Assembly (NCBI RefSeq): GCF_001544515.1
Contig: NZ_FCOL02000006.1
Location: forward strand, 62,001 to 126,000
Length of the DNA stretch: 64,000 nucleotides
Reading direction: 5' to 3'
DNA from: Caballeronia terrestris
GTDB lineage: Bacteria > Pseudomonadota > Gammaproteobacteria > Burkholderiales > Burkholderiaceae
The first letter of the stretch is position 1, and every line of letters begins with the position of its first letter. Both the position numbers and the translations under genes were made by a program. Below the pieces are notes generated by a model. It saw only the letters and a list, made by a program, of their open reading frames with translations, had not been told where the DNA came from and searched no databases. Below, in pieces: positions 7,698 through 16,880 of the stretch.

Positions 7698-8702
7698 ATG
7701 CTCGATCTCGTGCCGCTGTGGGCCGCCATTCTCGCGCTGGCGGTGTTCATGTACGTGCTGCTCGACGGCTTCGACCTCGGCGTCGGCATGGTGTTTCTCG
7801 TGCGGCGCGATCCGCACGACCGCGACATGATGATCAACTCGGTCGCGCCCGTCTGGGACTTCAACGAGACGTGGCTGATCCTCGGCGGCGGCGGATTGCT
7901 CGCCGTGTTCCCGCTCGCGTTCGCGATCATCGTGCCGGCCGTCTACTTTCCGATTCTGTTCATGCTGCTCGGGCTGATCTTCCGGGGCGTCGCGTTCGAA
8001 TTCCGCGAAGTGGTCGGCGCGCGCAAGTGGCTGTGGGACCGTGCGTTCGGCTACGGATCGCTCGTCGCAACGTTCTCGCAGGGCATCGTGCTCGGCATGT
8101 TCATCCAGGGCTTTCCAATTCAAGGACGCGTGTTTTCCGGCACGAGTTGGGACTGGGTGGCGCCGTTTCCGCTGCTCGTCGGCGTGGGGCTCGTGTTCGG
8201 CTATGCGTTGCAGGGCACGACGTGGCTCGTGTTGAAAACCGAAGGCGACTTGCAGGCGTGGGCGCGGCGGATGGCGCGTTTTGCGCTGATTGGCGTGATC
8301 GCGTTCGTCTTGCTGATCAGCATCTGGACGCCGCTCAAGGACGCACGCATCGCCGCGCGCTGGTTCGATTTCCCGGTGAGCTTCGTGTTCGCGCCGGTGC
8401 CGGTTCTGACGGCGCTTCTCGCCTGGACGTTGTGGACCAGTCTGGCCAAGGGGCGTGAGGTGTTGCCGTTTTTGTGCTCGATCGGGTTGTTCTTTCTCGC
8501 GTTCACGGGGCTCGTGATCAGCTTGTGGCCGTTTATCGCGCCGCCATCGGTGACGCTGTGGGATGCGTCGGCGGCACCGCTGTCACAGCAATTCCTGCTG
8601 ATCGGGACGATGTTCCTGCTGCCGGTGATCGTGCTGTATGTGATCTGGTCGTACTGGGTATTTCGCGGGAAGGTGCGGGGGGATATGGGGTATCACGGGT
8701 GA
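7698..8702 (+). CDS. cioB: Cytochrome bd-type quinol oxidase subunit II (CioB/CydB)
   Basis: Partner of the preceding oxidase subunit; 334 residues with about eight membrane helices. The N-terminal VLLDGFDLGVGMV and WDFNETWLILGGGGL segments are the conserved CydB signatures. An AGAGGAG Shine-Dalgarno at 7684-7690 precedes ATG 7698. No small cydX-like gene follows; the next gene is convergent and ends at 8713, so the operon appears to be only two genes, as is usual for CIO-type oxidases. Confidence 0.93.
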   Translation: MLDLVPLWAAILALAVFMYVLLDGFDLGVGMVFLVRRDPHDRDMMINSVAPVWDFNETWLILGGGGLLAVFPLAFAIIVPAVYFPILFMLLGLIFRGVAFEFREVVGARKWLWDRAFGYGSLVATFSQGIVLGMFIQGFPIQGRVFSGTSWDWVAPFPLLVGVGLVFGYALQGTTWLVLKTEGDLQAWARRMARFALIGVIAFVLLISIWTPLKDARIAARWFDFPVSFVFAPVPVLTALLAWTLWTSLAKGREVLPFLCSIGLFFLAFTGLVISLWPFIAPPSVTLWDASAAPLSQQFLLIGTMFLLPVIVLYVIWSYWVFRGKVRGDMGYHG

Positions 8703-8712
8703 GTGAGGCGCC

Positions 8713-9204
8713 CTAAAGCCTCTGCTCCACCGCCCGCGACAAAATCCTCGCCCACTTGCGCGCCTCGCGCTGATCGCGCATCGGCAGGAGCCATTCGCGG
8801 CGCTGCGGGTCCTTCGCGTCGCGCACGTCCAGCGCGACCTGCCACGCGCCCGCCTCGCCCGCCGCCGGCTGCACACGGGCGCCGCGCAGGTCCGCGAAGA
8901 TATAGCCGCCGCTTTGATCTCCGACGCGCAGATCGCACAGACGCTTGCCCGCCGCCAGCCGCACGCCGCCCCAGTCGCGCGTGAGTTCGTGCGTCCAGTC
9001 GCCGTCCTGCCCTTTCGCGATGTTCGGCGCGACTTCGCGCCGCCGCTGCAGCCAGTACGCGATCGCCGCGACGATCAGCGCCGCCGCCACGACCGCGACG
9101 CCCGTCGCGACGCCCACGCCGAAGCGCGCCGAAAGCGCATGAAACGACCACACCGCGCCGTAGATCAGCGCGACGAGTACAGCGAGGGCAACGACGATCG
9201 GCAT
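8713..9204 (-). CDS. Conserved membrane-anchored hypothetical protein
   Basis: A 163-residue protein not matched to a named family. Two N-terminal hydrophobic segments (about residues 3-20 and 30-50) are followed by a soluble domain of about 110 residues with alternating short strands, ending in a basic EARKWARILSRAVEQRL helix. The soluble part might be a small beta-rich domain lying on the cytoplasmic face, but this is a guess. It lies 19 bp upstream (in transcription order) of the peroxiredoxin's stop, with both genes on the minus strand running away from it; it ends convergently with cioB. Confidence 0.6.
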   Translation of the reverse strand: MPIVVALAVLVALIYGAVWSFHALSARFGVGVATGVAVVAAALIVAAIAYWLQRRREVAPNIAKGQDGDWTHELTRDWGGVRLAAGKRLCDLRVGDQSGGYIFADLRGARVQPAAGEAGAWQVALDVRDAKDPQRREWLLPMRDQREARKWARILSRAVEQRL

Positions 9205-9223
9205 GTTGGCGGAGTCGAAAAAA

Positions 9224-9787
9224 TCACTGCGTCTTGTGCTTCGCGTTCCACTCGCGCAGCGCCTGCAGCGTGTTGGAGACGTGCTTCTCCGGCGAAAGGC
9301 TCGTGTACTCGTAGATCACCGTGCCATCGGGCGCGATCACATACGACACGCGATTGGCCATCGTCGCGGTCATCGGCATCGAGGCATCGAAGGACTTGAT
9401 GATCTTCGATTCGGCATCGGCGGCGACCGGGAACTTGCTGCGGCATTCGCTTACGGAAAAGCGCTTGAGCGTGTCGATGTTGTCGTGCGACACGCCGATC
9501 ACCGTCGCGCCCTCGGCCTTGTACTGGTCTACGGCCTCGGCGAATTCGTGCGCCTCGATCGTGCAGCCCTTGGTGAACGCGGCCGGATAGAAATACAGCA
9601 CGACGGGACCTTTCTTCAGCTCGTCAGCGAGCGAATAGTCGTAGACGTTGCCGCCGAGCGACGCCTGCGCGACGAACGACGGCGCGTGATCGCCCGGCTT
9701 GAGCGTCGCGAACGCGACGAGCGCATACACCGCGAGCCCTGTGCCGAGCGCGGCCGCGAGCATCCTGCCTGCAAATTTGCGTTTCAT
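9224..9787 (-). CDS. Membrane-anchored or exported peroxiredoxin (Bcp/PrxQ-like)
   Basis: A 187-residue thiol peroxidase of the AhpC/TSA superfamily that reduces hydrogen peroxide or organic peroxides. A hydrophobic N-terminal segment (residues 8-27) after a basic start suggests a signal anchor or signal peptide, placing the enzyme outside the cytoplasm. The peroxidatic Cys75 lies in YFYPAAFTKGCTIEAHEF, where PrxQ proteins have FYPxxxTPGCT; the TP pair is TK here. Cys115 in SVSECRSKFP is a possible partner for disulfide formation. Start ATG 9787 has AGGGGA upstream; longer in-frame starts would bury the signal segment. Confidence 0.87.
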   Translation of the reverse strand: MKRKFAGRMLAAALGTGLAVYALVAFATLKPGDHAPSFVAQASLGGNVYDYSLADELKKGPVVLYFYPAAFTKGCTIEAHEFAEAVDQYKAEGATVIGVSHDNIDTLKRFSVSECRSKFPVAADAESKIIKSFDASMPMTATMANRVSYVIAPDGTVIYEYTSLSPEKHVSNTLQALREWNAKHKTQ

Positions 9788-9847
9788 CTGTCCCCTGCCT
9801 TCGGTTGATTGTTTCGAATCGTCTAAAACAAAGCACCAGCGCACGTC

Positions 9848-11128
9848 TCATTCCAGCCGATGCGCCGCGAACCACGTCGCCGCATCGACCTGAAGCTTTG
9901 CCAGCAATGCGGGCGTGAGGTGCGCGAACGCGTGATCGGAGATGCTCGCGTCGACTTCCGGCGAATCGCCGCGATCCGCTGCCTGCGAGATCTTGAGCAG
10001 CACGCCCAACGCGCCCTCGCCGTCGATGATCGCGGCACGGATCGACTCCGACACCTTCAACTGGTCGAGGACCTCCGCCGGCGGCATGTCGAGTACGACA
10101 TGCACGAGCGAAAAGATACCGGTGAGAAACGCGGCGTCGGCAAACGCTTCATCCGATGGACGCAATTCGCGCGCCGCAAGTTCCATGAAACGCGCGCGCG
10201 TGCCGACGAGTTGCACGAGCGGGTCCGAGCGCCACGGCAGACCGCGCCCGCCCGCGTAGAGAAGCAACTGCGTCCAGCGCGCGATTTGCCGCGTGCCGAT
10301 CGCCGCAACCGCCTCGCGCAGCGACGACACCTCCCGGCTCAATCCGAACGCACTCGAATTCGCGACGCGCAACAATTGCACGACGAGTTCCGGGTTGCGC
10401 TTCAATTCGAGTTCGAGCCGCGCCATTGCGGGTTCATCGGCGAGCAGCGTCAGAAGGCTCAGGAGCGCGACGCGCGATGCGCTCGGACGGCGCGTCGCGA
10501 GCACTTGTGGACGCGCGAAGAAATAGCCCTGGAAGTAGTCGAAGCCGAGATCGCGCGCGCGCACGAAGTCCTCGTGCGTCTCGATCTTTTCGGCGACGAG
10601 CTTCTTGCCGTGGCGCTTGAGCACTTGCGCAAGCTCGGGCAGCCGCCCTTCCTCGACGCCGAGGAAATCGACCTTCACCTTATCGACGTAAGGCAGCGCT
10701 CTCAGGATCTGGTCGTCGAGGGCGACGACGTCGTCGAGCGCGAACTGGAAGCCCGCCTCGCGCAACTGCGTGCAGCGCCGAAAGAGCGCGGCATCGAAGG
10801 TGATCGTTTCCAGCAGTTCGAGCACGAAGCGCCCGGGCGGCATGATGTGGACGATGTCGTCGAAGAGCAGCGCGCGATTCATGTTCACGTAGCCGCGATA
10901 GTCCCCCAGCACCGCCGACAGCCCGATCTCGCCGACCGTGCGCGCGACGACATGCGCGGTCGCCTGGACGTCGTCGTGGACGCGCGCGCGGTTCTCAGGG
11001 CTGTCGCGAAACAGCAGTTCGTAGGCGTGCAGTGCGCCGGCGCGATCGAGAATCGGCTGGCGTCCAAGATAGACGCTCTCCGGTTCGCGTGCCTCGCCGG
11101 GTTCAGCCGGCTTCAACAAATCTTCCAT
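9848..11128 (-). CDS. EAL-like/HDOD two-domain signalling protein
   Basis: A 426-residue cytoplasmic regulator with an EAL-type domain (about 20-215) followed by an HDOD domain (about 215-415), the CdgJ/YuxH-like layout. The EAL domain is degenerate: the signature position reads YELLF (in LHAYELLFRD) instead of EAL, and several metal ligands are missing although DDV, KVD and EKIET remain. It is therefore more likely a binding or scaffold module than a c-di-GMP phosphodiesterase. ATG 11128 starts just before the conserved YLGRQPIL; an upstream in-frame start at 11182 is less likely. A GGDEF-EAL gene and a second HDOD gene lie next to it on the other strand. Confidence 0.86.
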   Translation of the reverse strand: MEDLLKPAEPGEAREPESVYLGRQPILDRAGALHAYELLFRDSPENRARVHDDVQATAHVVARTVGEIGLSAVLGDYRGYVNMNRALLFDDIVHIMPPGRFVLELLETITFDAALFRRCTQLREAGFQFALDDVVALDDQILRALPYVDKVKVDFLGVEEGRLPELAQVLKRHGKKLVAEKIETHEDFVRARDLGFDYFQGYFFARPQVLATRRPSASRVALLSLLTLLADEPAMARLELELKRNPELVVQLLRVANSSAFGLSREVSSLREAVAAIGTRQIARWTQLLLYAGGRGLPWRSDPLVQLVGTRARFMELAARELRPSDEAFADAAFLTGIFSLVHVVLDMPPAEVLDQLKVSESIRAAIIDGEGALGVLLKISQAADRGDSPEVDASISDHAFAHLTPALLAKLQVDAATWFAAHRLE

Positions 11129-11578
11129 GACTCGAACATGACAGGGAAAGTGCAGCCGTTGGCCGCAAGGAACTCGCATCACACATGATCAGGCAAGTCG
11201 AGGACGTGATGTGAGGATCGGAATGCAACAGGCAAATAGCGCGTAGTAGTTGATTGTTTTGGCTCGCCTGGCGCATGAAAAATCCGCTGGCGAGCGGCGC
11301 TATGAGATTCGCGACACTGTAACCGAAAACGCTTTCGCACACCCTGATACCCCCACGCGGACAAACCCTTGACACTTCGACGCCGCAAGCATTGCGCGAC
11401 GCACGCGGCCGGGGTAGCGGTCAATTAAAGAAAAACCCTGACAAAGCCGATAACCTGCCTGATAGGGCGTGTAACTGCCGCGCGAAAAAGCCTCGGGCGA
11501 ACCGCGCGTGGAGTCCCTCACGGACGTGCCGCCGTTCGTCCACCGACGGGTCGCGCAACCAGAAGACCAAACGAAAAC
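11129..11578. other. Divergent intergenic region, no gene seen
   Basis: 450 bp between two divergent signalling genes. Short open frames run through it but show no family resemblance. A TTGACA hexamer occurs at 11369-11374 on the plus strand without a matching -10 at normal spacing. No riboswitch, tRNA or repeat was recognised; it presumably carries both promoters. Confidence 0.5.
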
Positions 11579-13432
11579 ATGCAAGCGAACCGGATCACCG
11601 CCAAACGCCGCAGTCCCTGGCGCATCGCACTCGAGACCGTGCTCGGGCTCATCCGTGCGCGTCCCCAGGACGTGGAGGCTTCGTCGTTGCCCGTCGAAGA
11701 CGCGACGCCGCCGGAAGCGTTGCCTGAAGCCGTCACGAAACCGCTCGAAGCGACGCTCAATGCCGTCGATTTCCTCGCGCAGATCGACGACGCGCTGCGC
11801 TTCGTCTACGTGTCCGATGCGAGCATCGCGTTCATTGGCTATCACCGCGACTATCTCGGCATGCTGACGCTGCACGACCTCGTGCCGTCGTCCGAAGCCG
11901 ACGAACTGAACGCGCTCGTCGCGCGTGCGAAGGCGAGCGGCAAGCTGGAATCGGCGACGCTCTCGCTCGTCAAGTCGCTGACCTATCCGATCTGCGTCGA
12001 ACTGCGGCTCTTGTCGACCGCCGCGCAAGGCGTGCCCGGCTTCGCGCTCGCCGCGTTCGAGGTCTCGCACTGGCGTGACAACGAAGCGAAGCTCACGCAC
12101 GCGCTGAACCACGACCCGCTGACGGGCCTGGCCAATCTCGCCGCGCTGATCCCGGCCGTCAACGCCGTGCAGGCGGAAGCCGAGCACACGCGCACGCAGG
12201 CCGCGCTCGTGCTCATCGATATCGACGACTATCAGCGCATCAACCGCGCGCTCGGCTACGACGCCGGCGACGACATGCTGCGCGAGACCGCGCGGCGCAT
12301 CCAGCACGCGGCGGGGCACGGCGAGACCGTGGCGCGCATCGCGAGCGACGAATTCGCCGTGCTGCTGCCCGCCGGCGCAACCGCGGAATCCGCCGAGAGC
12401 CTCGGCCGGCGCCTCTTGACTGCCATTGCGCAGCCGTACCGGTATCGCGGACAGCACACGCATTTGTCGGCGAGCGTGGGCGTTGCGTTGTATCCGGACC
12501 ACGCGGGACCGGCGACGAGCGCGCCCGGCACCATCGACGCGCATCTCTTGCGCATGGCCGACCACGCGCTCGCGGAGGCGAAGGAAGCGGGCGGCAATAC
12601 GCTCGTCTTCCACGCGATCGACGACGATACCGCCGACGCCGAGCGCCTGAAGCTCGAAGCGGACCTGTACGAAGCCGTGCGCAACGGCGAGTTTTCGCTG
12701 CACTTCCAGCCGATCACGAGCAGCCTGTCGGGCGGCGTGGTGGGCGTCGAAGCGCTGATGCGCTGGCAGCATCCGGTGCATGGCCTCGTGCCGCCGTCGG
12801 ATTTCATTCCGCTTGCCGAGTCGATCGGGCTCATCAATTACCTGGGCAACTGGGTGCTGAAGGCGGCCTGCATGCAGCTCGTGCAATGGGACGCGATCGG
12901 CATCCGGCTGGAATATGTGTCGGTGAACGTGTCACCGCAGCAGTTCCGCGACAAGCGCTTCACGTTCGCCGTGCAGGAAGCGCTCGCGCTGACGGGGCTC
13001 GATCCCAAGCGGCTCGTCTTCGAGATCACCGAAAGCCTCCTGATGCACGATCCGGAAGAGGCCACGCGCCTGCTGGAGACGCTGCGGGCGTTCGGCATCC
13101 GCTTTGCCGTGGACGATTTCGGCACGGGCTACTCGAGCCTCGCCTACCTGCAGCGCTTCCCGCTGTCGAAGCTTAAAATCGACCGGAGTTTCGTCGAGAA
13201 CCTGCTGACTTCGCGCAATAACCGCGCGATCGTGAGCGCCGTGGTGGGGCTTGCGCAGTCGCTCGGGCTGGAACTCGTCGCGGAGGGTGTCGAGACCGAA
13301 GCGCAGCGCGACTTGCTGACCGAGATGGGGTGCGACCACATACAAGGCTGGCTGATCAGCCACGCGTTGCCGTCGGAGGAGCTGGCGCGGTCCTTCAAGT
13401 CCAATTCGTTGTTCCTGCACGAGGCATTATGA
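11579..13432 (+). CDS. PAS-GGDEF-EAL cyclic-di-GMP signalling protein
   Basis: A 617-residue cytoplasmic protein. An N-terminal sensory region with a PAS-like fold (about 55-170) is followed by a GGDEF domain (about 175-345) and a C-terminal EAL domain (about 365-610). The cyclase signature is ASDEF (residues 255-259) rather than GGDEF, so diguanylate cyclase activity is probably lost. The EAL domain is complete: E391 in VEALMRW, NVSPQQF, FEITES, DDFGTGYSS and KIDRSF, and EGVET. The expected net activity is c-di-GMP hydrolysis, perhaps tuned by GTP binding at the degenerate GGDEF site. It stands beside a degenerate EAL/HDOD gene and an HDOD gene. Confidence 0.92.
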   Translation: MQANRITAKRRSPWRIALETVLGLIRARPQDVEASSLPVEDATPPEALPEAVTKPLEATLNAVDFLAQIDDALRFVYVSDASIAFIGYHRDYLGMLTLHDLVPSSEADELNALVARAKASGKLESATLSLVKSLTYPICVELRLLSTAAQGVPGFALAAFEVSHWRDNEAKLTHALNHDPLTGLANLAALIPAVNAVQAEAEHTRTQAALVLIDIDDYQRINRALGYDAGDDMLRETARRIQHAAGHGETVARIASDEFAVLLPAGATAESAESLGRRLLTAIAQPYRYRGQHTHLSASVGVALYPDHAGPATSAPGTIDAHLLRMADHALAEAKEAGGNTLVFHAIDDDTADAERLKLEADLYEAVRNGEFSLHFQPITSSLSGGVVGVEALMRWQHPVHGLVPPSDFIPLAESIGLINYLGNWVLKAACMQLVQWDAIGIRLEYVSVNVSPQQFRDKRFTFAVQEALALTGLDPKRLVFEITESLLMHDPEEATRLLETLRAFGIRFAVDDFGTGYSSLAYLQRFPLSKLKIDRSFVENLLTSRNNRAIVSAVVGLAQSLGLELVAEGVETEAQRDLLTEMGCDHIQGWLISHALPSEELARSFKSNSLFLHEAL

Positions 13433-13579
13433 TTCAGGGCACGTTCGTGTTTTAATCGGACAGCGTGCCGCACCATCGGATATCGTCCGGCCTGATATGA
13501 CTTCAGGGTCTCCTCGCCGACGATTTACGCCGCGCCGGCCAAGCCGACGCGGCACGTGTAGGGCTTTCTCACAATACGC

Positions 13580-15055
13580 ATGGCAAGCACCGTCAAGGCC
13601 GAATTACTGGACAAGCTGTGGCAGCGCATGAGCGAGCGCGGGGATTTCCCGATGCTCTCGCAGGCGCTGCGCACGACCGTGTCCGCGATGAGCGACGACG
13701 ACCTCGACTTCACCGCCCTCGTGCAAGTCGTGCTGTCGGACTTCGGCCTCACGCAAAAGGTGCTGCGCCTCGCCAATTCAGCGATGTACATGGCGTTCGG
13801 CGGCAACATCACGACCGTTACGCGCGCGCTGATGGTGCTCGGCATGGATGCGGTGGGCCATCTCGTCGTGGGCCTGAAGCTCGTCGATCATTTTCATGCG
13901 AGCGCGCCGCGCCGGATCGACGCCAAGCTCGAACTCAACCGCACCCTGCTTTCCGGCGCCGTCGCGCGGCAGATCACCGAGAACACCGACCTGCGCTCGG
14001 CCGAGGAAGCAGTCGTCTGCACGCTGATGCGGCAGATCGGCAAGCTGCTCGTCGCGTTTTATCTCGAGAGCGAGTGGGATCAGTTGCGCCGCAAGGCCGC
14101 CGCCGAAAACATTACCGATAGCCACGCTTGTGCCGTGCTGCTCGGCGTGTCGTTCGAGGAGATCGGCATCGAGGCTGCGGACCGCTGGCGTCTGCCCGAG
14201 ACGATCCGTTCGGGCATGCAGGTGAGCGATCCGCTCGCGCCGCCCGACGAAACCAAGCCGCGCCACGTGCGCTGGCTGCAGGCCGTCACCAATTATTCGA
14301 CCGAAGTCGCCGATGCGCTCACTGCGCAGAACATGGCTGACGCCAGCCGCGAGACGTTGCTGGTCGATATCGCGAACCGCTATAGCATCGCGTTGAACAC
14401 CGACGCCGAGACACTTGCCGCAATGAGCCTCGCGCTCGCGAACGAAGAGAGCGGCGACGGCGTGATGCGCGAGATCGTCGAACTGCGCGCGAATGCCGAT
14501 GCTATTGCGCGGGCCGGGGTATCGGCGGAGGCGCGCATCGGCGCGGGGCTCGAGGATCTGCGTTCGCTGCCTTCCAAAAATGCGCTTGGGCCGGTGCTTG
14601 CGCTGGCTTCTGAAGCGGTGCTTGCCGGGCTGGGGTTTTCACGCACGGTGGTCTTCGTGCGGCAGGCTAACGACGAGTTTCAGGCGCGGCTGGGGCTTGG
14701 GCCGAACGTCGAGAAGATGCTGCCGGCGTTGCGGTTCGATGCGGCTTTTCAGCCGGATGTGTTTCATCTTGCGATCTCGAATCCCGTCGGGATTTTTATC
14801 GAGAATGCACATGATCCGCGGATCGATGCGCGCTTGCCGCGATGGTTCAAGAACGCTTTCGGCGATGCACAGGCGTTTGTTCTGCTGCCCGTGAAGGCCA
14901 AGGATTCGACCGTCGCGCTCGTATACGGCGATTGGACGTTGCAGCCGCAGGTGCGGAAGATCACTCCGCCGGAGATGAGTGTGCTCAATGAACTCACGCG
15001 GGAGCTTAGCCGGTTTTTTTCCAATGCGGATTGGAAGGAAGTGGAGCTTTTGTAG
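13580..15055 (+). CDS. HDOD-domain signalling protein
   Basis: 491 residues with an HDOD domain at about 15-215 (FPMLSQ, VLSDFGLTQKVLRLANSAMY and the HxG-like LMRQIGKLL segments) and a C-terminal region of about 150 residues that looks like a GAF-type sensory domain. HDOD proteins are non-catalytic relatives of HD-GYP proteins that act as scaffolds in motility and c-di-GMP circuits. It follows the GGDEF-EAL gene by 147 bp on the same strand and is closed by a strong terminator, so the two may form one unit. The signal it senses is unknown. Confidence 0.85.
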   Translation: MASTVKAELLDKLWQRMSERGDFPMLSQALRTTVSAMSDDDLDFTALVQVVLSDFGLTQKVLRLANSAMYMAFGGNITTVTRALMVLGMDAVGHLVVGLKLVDHFHASAPRRIDAKLELNRTLLSGAVARQITENTDLRSAEEAVVCTLMRQIGKLLVAFYLESEWDQLRRKAAAENITDSHACAVLLGVSFEEIGIEAADRWRLPETIRSGMQVSDPLAPPDETKPRHVRWLQAVTNYSTEVADALTAQNMADASRETLLVDIANRYSIALNTDAETLAAMSLALANEESGDGVMREIVELRANADAIARAGVSAEARIGAGLEDLRSLPSKNALGPVLALASEAVLAGLGFSRTVVFVRQANDEFQARLGLGPNVEKMLPALRFDAAFQPDVFHLAISNPVGIFIENAHDPRIDARLPRWFKNAFGDAQAFVLLPVKAKDSTVALVYGDWTLQPQVRKITPPEMSVLNELTRELSRFFSNADWKEVELL

Positions 15056-15098
15056 GCGCTGAGGTGCTTGCGCTTCGAAGTTGAAACCCTGATGTACT

Positions 15099-15137
15099 AA
15101 GACCGCTAAAGAATCTTTTCCTTAGCGGTCTTTTTGC
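15099..15137 (+). terminator. Rho-independent terminator after the HDOD gene
   Basis: Stem AAGACCGCTAA (15099-15109) pairs with TTAGCGGTCTT (15122-15132), closed by a loop of about 12 nt and followed by a T-run. It lies 44 bp after the stop at 15055. Confidence 0.88.
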
Positions 15138-15141
15138 GTTT

Positions 15142-15211
15142 TTTGATGCGCCTGAGCTTCGATGGAACTCGTTTGCTTAGCAGTCTATGGAAAGATCGCT
15201 GGCGCATCAAA
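15142..15211. repeat. 70-bp miniature repeat with 11-bp terminal inverted repeats
   Basis: TTTGATGCGCC (15142-15152) and GGCGCATCAAA (15201-15211) are perfect inverted ends of a 70-bp segment. The first 47 bp match the end of the large repeat at 32946-32992 at roughly 42 of 47 positions, so this is a short relative of that element. No clear target-site duplication is visible. Its right end forms part of the hairpin that probably terminates the chemotaxis gene. Confidence 0.7.
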
Positions 15212-15221
15212 GCGCCAGCGA
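15196..15221 (-). terminator. Probable terminator of the chemotaxis receptor gene
   Basis: TCGCTGGCGC (15196-15205) pairs with GCGCCAGCGA (15212-15221) around a 6-nt loop. Read on the minus strand it is followed by an interrupted T tract (TCTTTCC). It starts 7 bp after the receptor stop at 15228. The right end of the 70-bp repeat contributes one side of the stem. Confidence 0.6.
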
Positions 15222-15227
15222 GCATCC

Positions 15228-16880
15228 TCACGCCAGTTGAAACTTCTGCACAAGCCCTTTGAGCGCCCGCGCCTGATCATCGAGCGATTGCGCCGCAGCC
15301 GCAGCTTCCTCGACGAGAGCCGCATTCTGCTGCGTCCCCGCGTCCATCTGCGTGACGGCGTGACTGATCTCTTCGATACCGCTCTTCTGCTCGGCCGAAG
15401 CCGCTGAAATCTCGCCCATGATGTCGGTCACACGCTTGACCGCCCGCACGACCTCATCCATCGTCGCTCCCGCTTCCTGCGCATAAGTCGACCCATCCGT
15501 CACCCGCGAAACGGACGCGTGAATCAGCCCCTTGATCTCCTTGGCTGCCGCCGACGATCGCTGGGCGAGACTGCGCACCTCGCCCGCGACGACAGCAAAC
15601 CCGCGCCCCTGCTCCCCGGCACGCGCAGCCTCGACGGCCGCGTTCAAAGCAAGGATATTGGTCTGAAAGGCAATGCCTTCGATCACGCCGATGATGTCGC
15701 CGATACTCCTGGCGCTGGCGTTGATCTGCTCCATCGTCGTGACGACGCGCCCCACGACCACTCCGCCCTTCTCCGCAATCGCCGATGCATTGTGGGCAAG
15801 CACGCTAGCCTGCTGGGCGTTATCGGCGTTCTGACGCACCGTCGACGTCAACTGCTCCATGCTGGTAGCCGTCTTTTCGAGCGCGACCGCCTGCTGCTCC
15901 GTGCGATGCGACAAGTCGACGTTGCCCGTCGAGATTTCGCTCGATGCCGATGCAATCGCCTCCGCGCTAGCCGCAATTTCGCCGACTGTCGACGACAACC
16001 CCGTCTGCATCTCGGAAAGCGCGCGCAGCATGCTCGCGTTGTCGCGCTTCGCGATATCAATGCGGTTCGACAGGTCACCCGCCGCGATCCGGCGCGCGAT
16101 CTCCTTTGCATACACCGGCTCGCCGCCGAGTTGGCCCGCGAGGCGCCGCACGACCCATTCGCTCACGACGATCGCCAGCACGAAGATCGCGACGGTCAGC
16201 GCGGAGAGCATTACGAACGACGAGTGATAGATGAACGAGGCGGCATCGATAGTCGACTTGGCCGCGCTGCCGCGACGCGTGACGAGATCATCGACCATCT
16301 TTTCGAGCTTGCCCGTCTCCACCAGCAGCGACACGTCCTGGATGCCGACCTGCCAGTTCATCTGCGACAGATCGAGCGGCTGTTCCTGCACGAGCTTGAC
16401 GAAGGCGCGCAGATTGCCGCTCCACGTCGTGATCGCGGTGGCGAGGCGCTTTTGCTGCGCAAGCGCGTCCTGATCCGACGCATCGACGTATTGCTGCAAC
16501 TGCGCCTGTTCGCGGCCGATGTCGCCGAGCGCGCGATCGATCTGCACGCCGAGTTCTTCGCGTTCCTTCGCGGTGGTCGCGGTGAGCAACATCTTCTGCG
16601 AACGGCTCGCGCGCAGCACGTAGCCGCGCGTTTCCTCGGCAGCGCGGCTCGCGACGTAACCCTGCGTGTAGATCGTTTCCGTCGATGCGTTGAGACGGCT
16701 GATCTGCGTGAGCGCGATGATGCCGATCGCGAGTGTGCCCGCCAGAATCAGCGCGAAGGCGAGCCTGAGCGATGCCTTGACTGTCAGGCCGCCCTTGGCC
16801 GCGCGATGGGTGTGCCGGAGGTTGGCTGCTTGCGAGACGAAGCCCGCGCCGGTATGGCCGCGTAGCGAAAACGGTTTCAT
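15228..16880 (-). CDS. Methyl-accepting chemotaxis protein
   Basis: A 550-residue transmembrane chemoreceptor that passes ligand signals to CheA/CheW. Layout: a positively charged N-terminus, TM1 (about 37-57), a periplasmic four-helix-bundle sensor domain (about 60-215), TM2 (about 220-245), a HAMP domain (about 245-300) and a long cytoplasmic coiled coil. The hairpin tip [20 protein letters not shown] is the conserved CheA/CheW-binding region. The C-terminus lacks a visible NWETF-type CheR tether. A sigma-28-like promoter is present upstream. The ligand cannot be predicted. Confidence 0.94.
   Translation of the reverse strand: MKPFSLRGHTGAGFVSQAANLRHTHRAAKGGLTVKASLRLAFALILAGTLAIGIIALTQISRLNASTETIYTQGYVASRAAEETRGYVLRASRSQKMLLTATTAKEREELGVQIDRALGDIGREQAQLQQYVDASDQDALAQQKRLATAITTWSGNLRAFVKLVQEQPLDLSQMNWQVGIQDVSLLVETGKLEKMVDDLVTRRGSAAKSTIDAASFIYHSSFVMLSALTVAIFVLAIVVSEWVVRRLAGQLGGEPVYAKEIARRIAAGDLSNRIDIAKRDNASMLRALSEMQTGLSSTVGEIAASAEAIASASSEISTGNVDLSHRTEQQAVALEKTATSMEQLTSTVRQNADNAQQASVLAHNASAIAEKGGVVVGRVVTTMEQINASARSIGDIIGVIEGIAFQTNILALNAAVEAARAGEQGRGFAVVAGEVRSLAQRSSAAAKEIKGLIHASVSRVTDGSTYAQEAGATMDEVVRAVKRVTDIMGEISAASAEQKSGIEEISHAVTQMDAGTQQNAALVEEAAAAAQSLDDQARALKGLVQKFQLA

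Noticed and set aside
11410-11500. Possible c-di-GMP riboswitch before the GGDEF-EAL gene
   Set aside because: The leader lacks the conserved GEMM core and tetraloop-receptor features; no consistent fold was found by eye.
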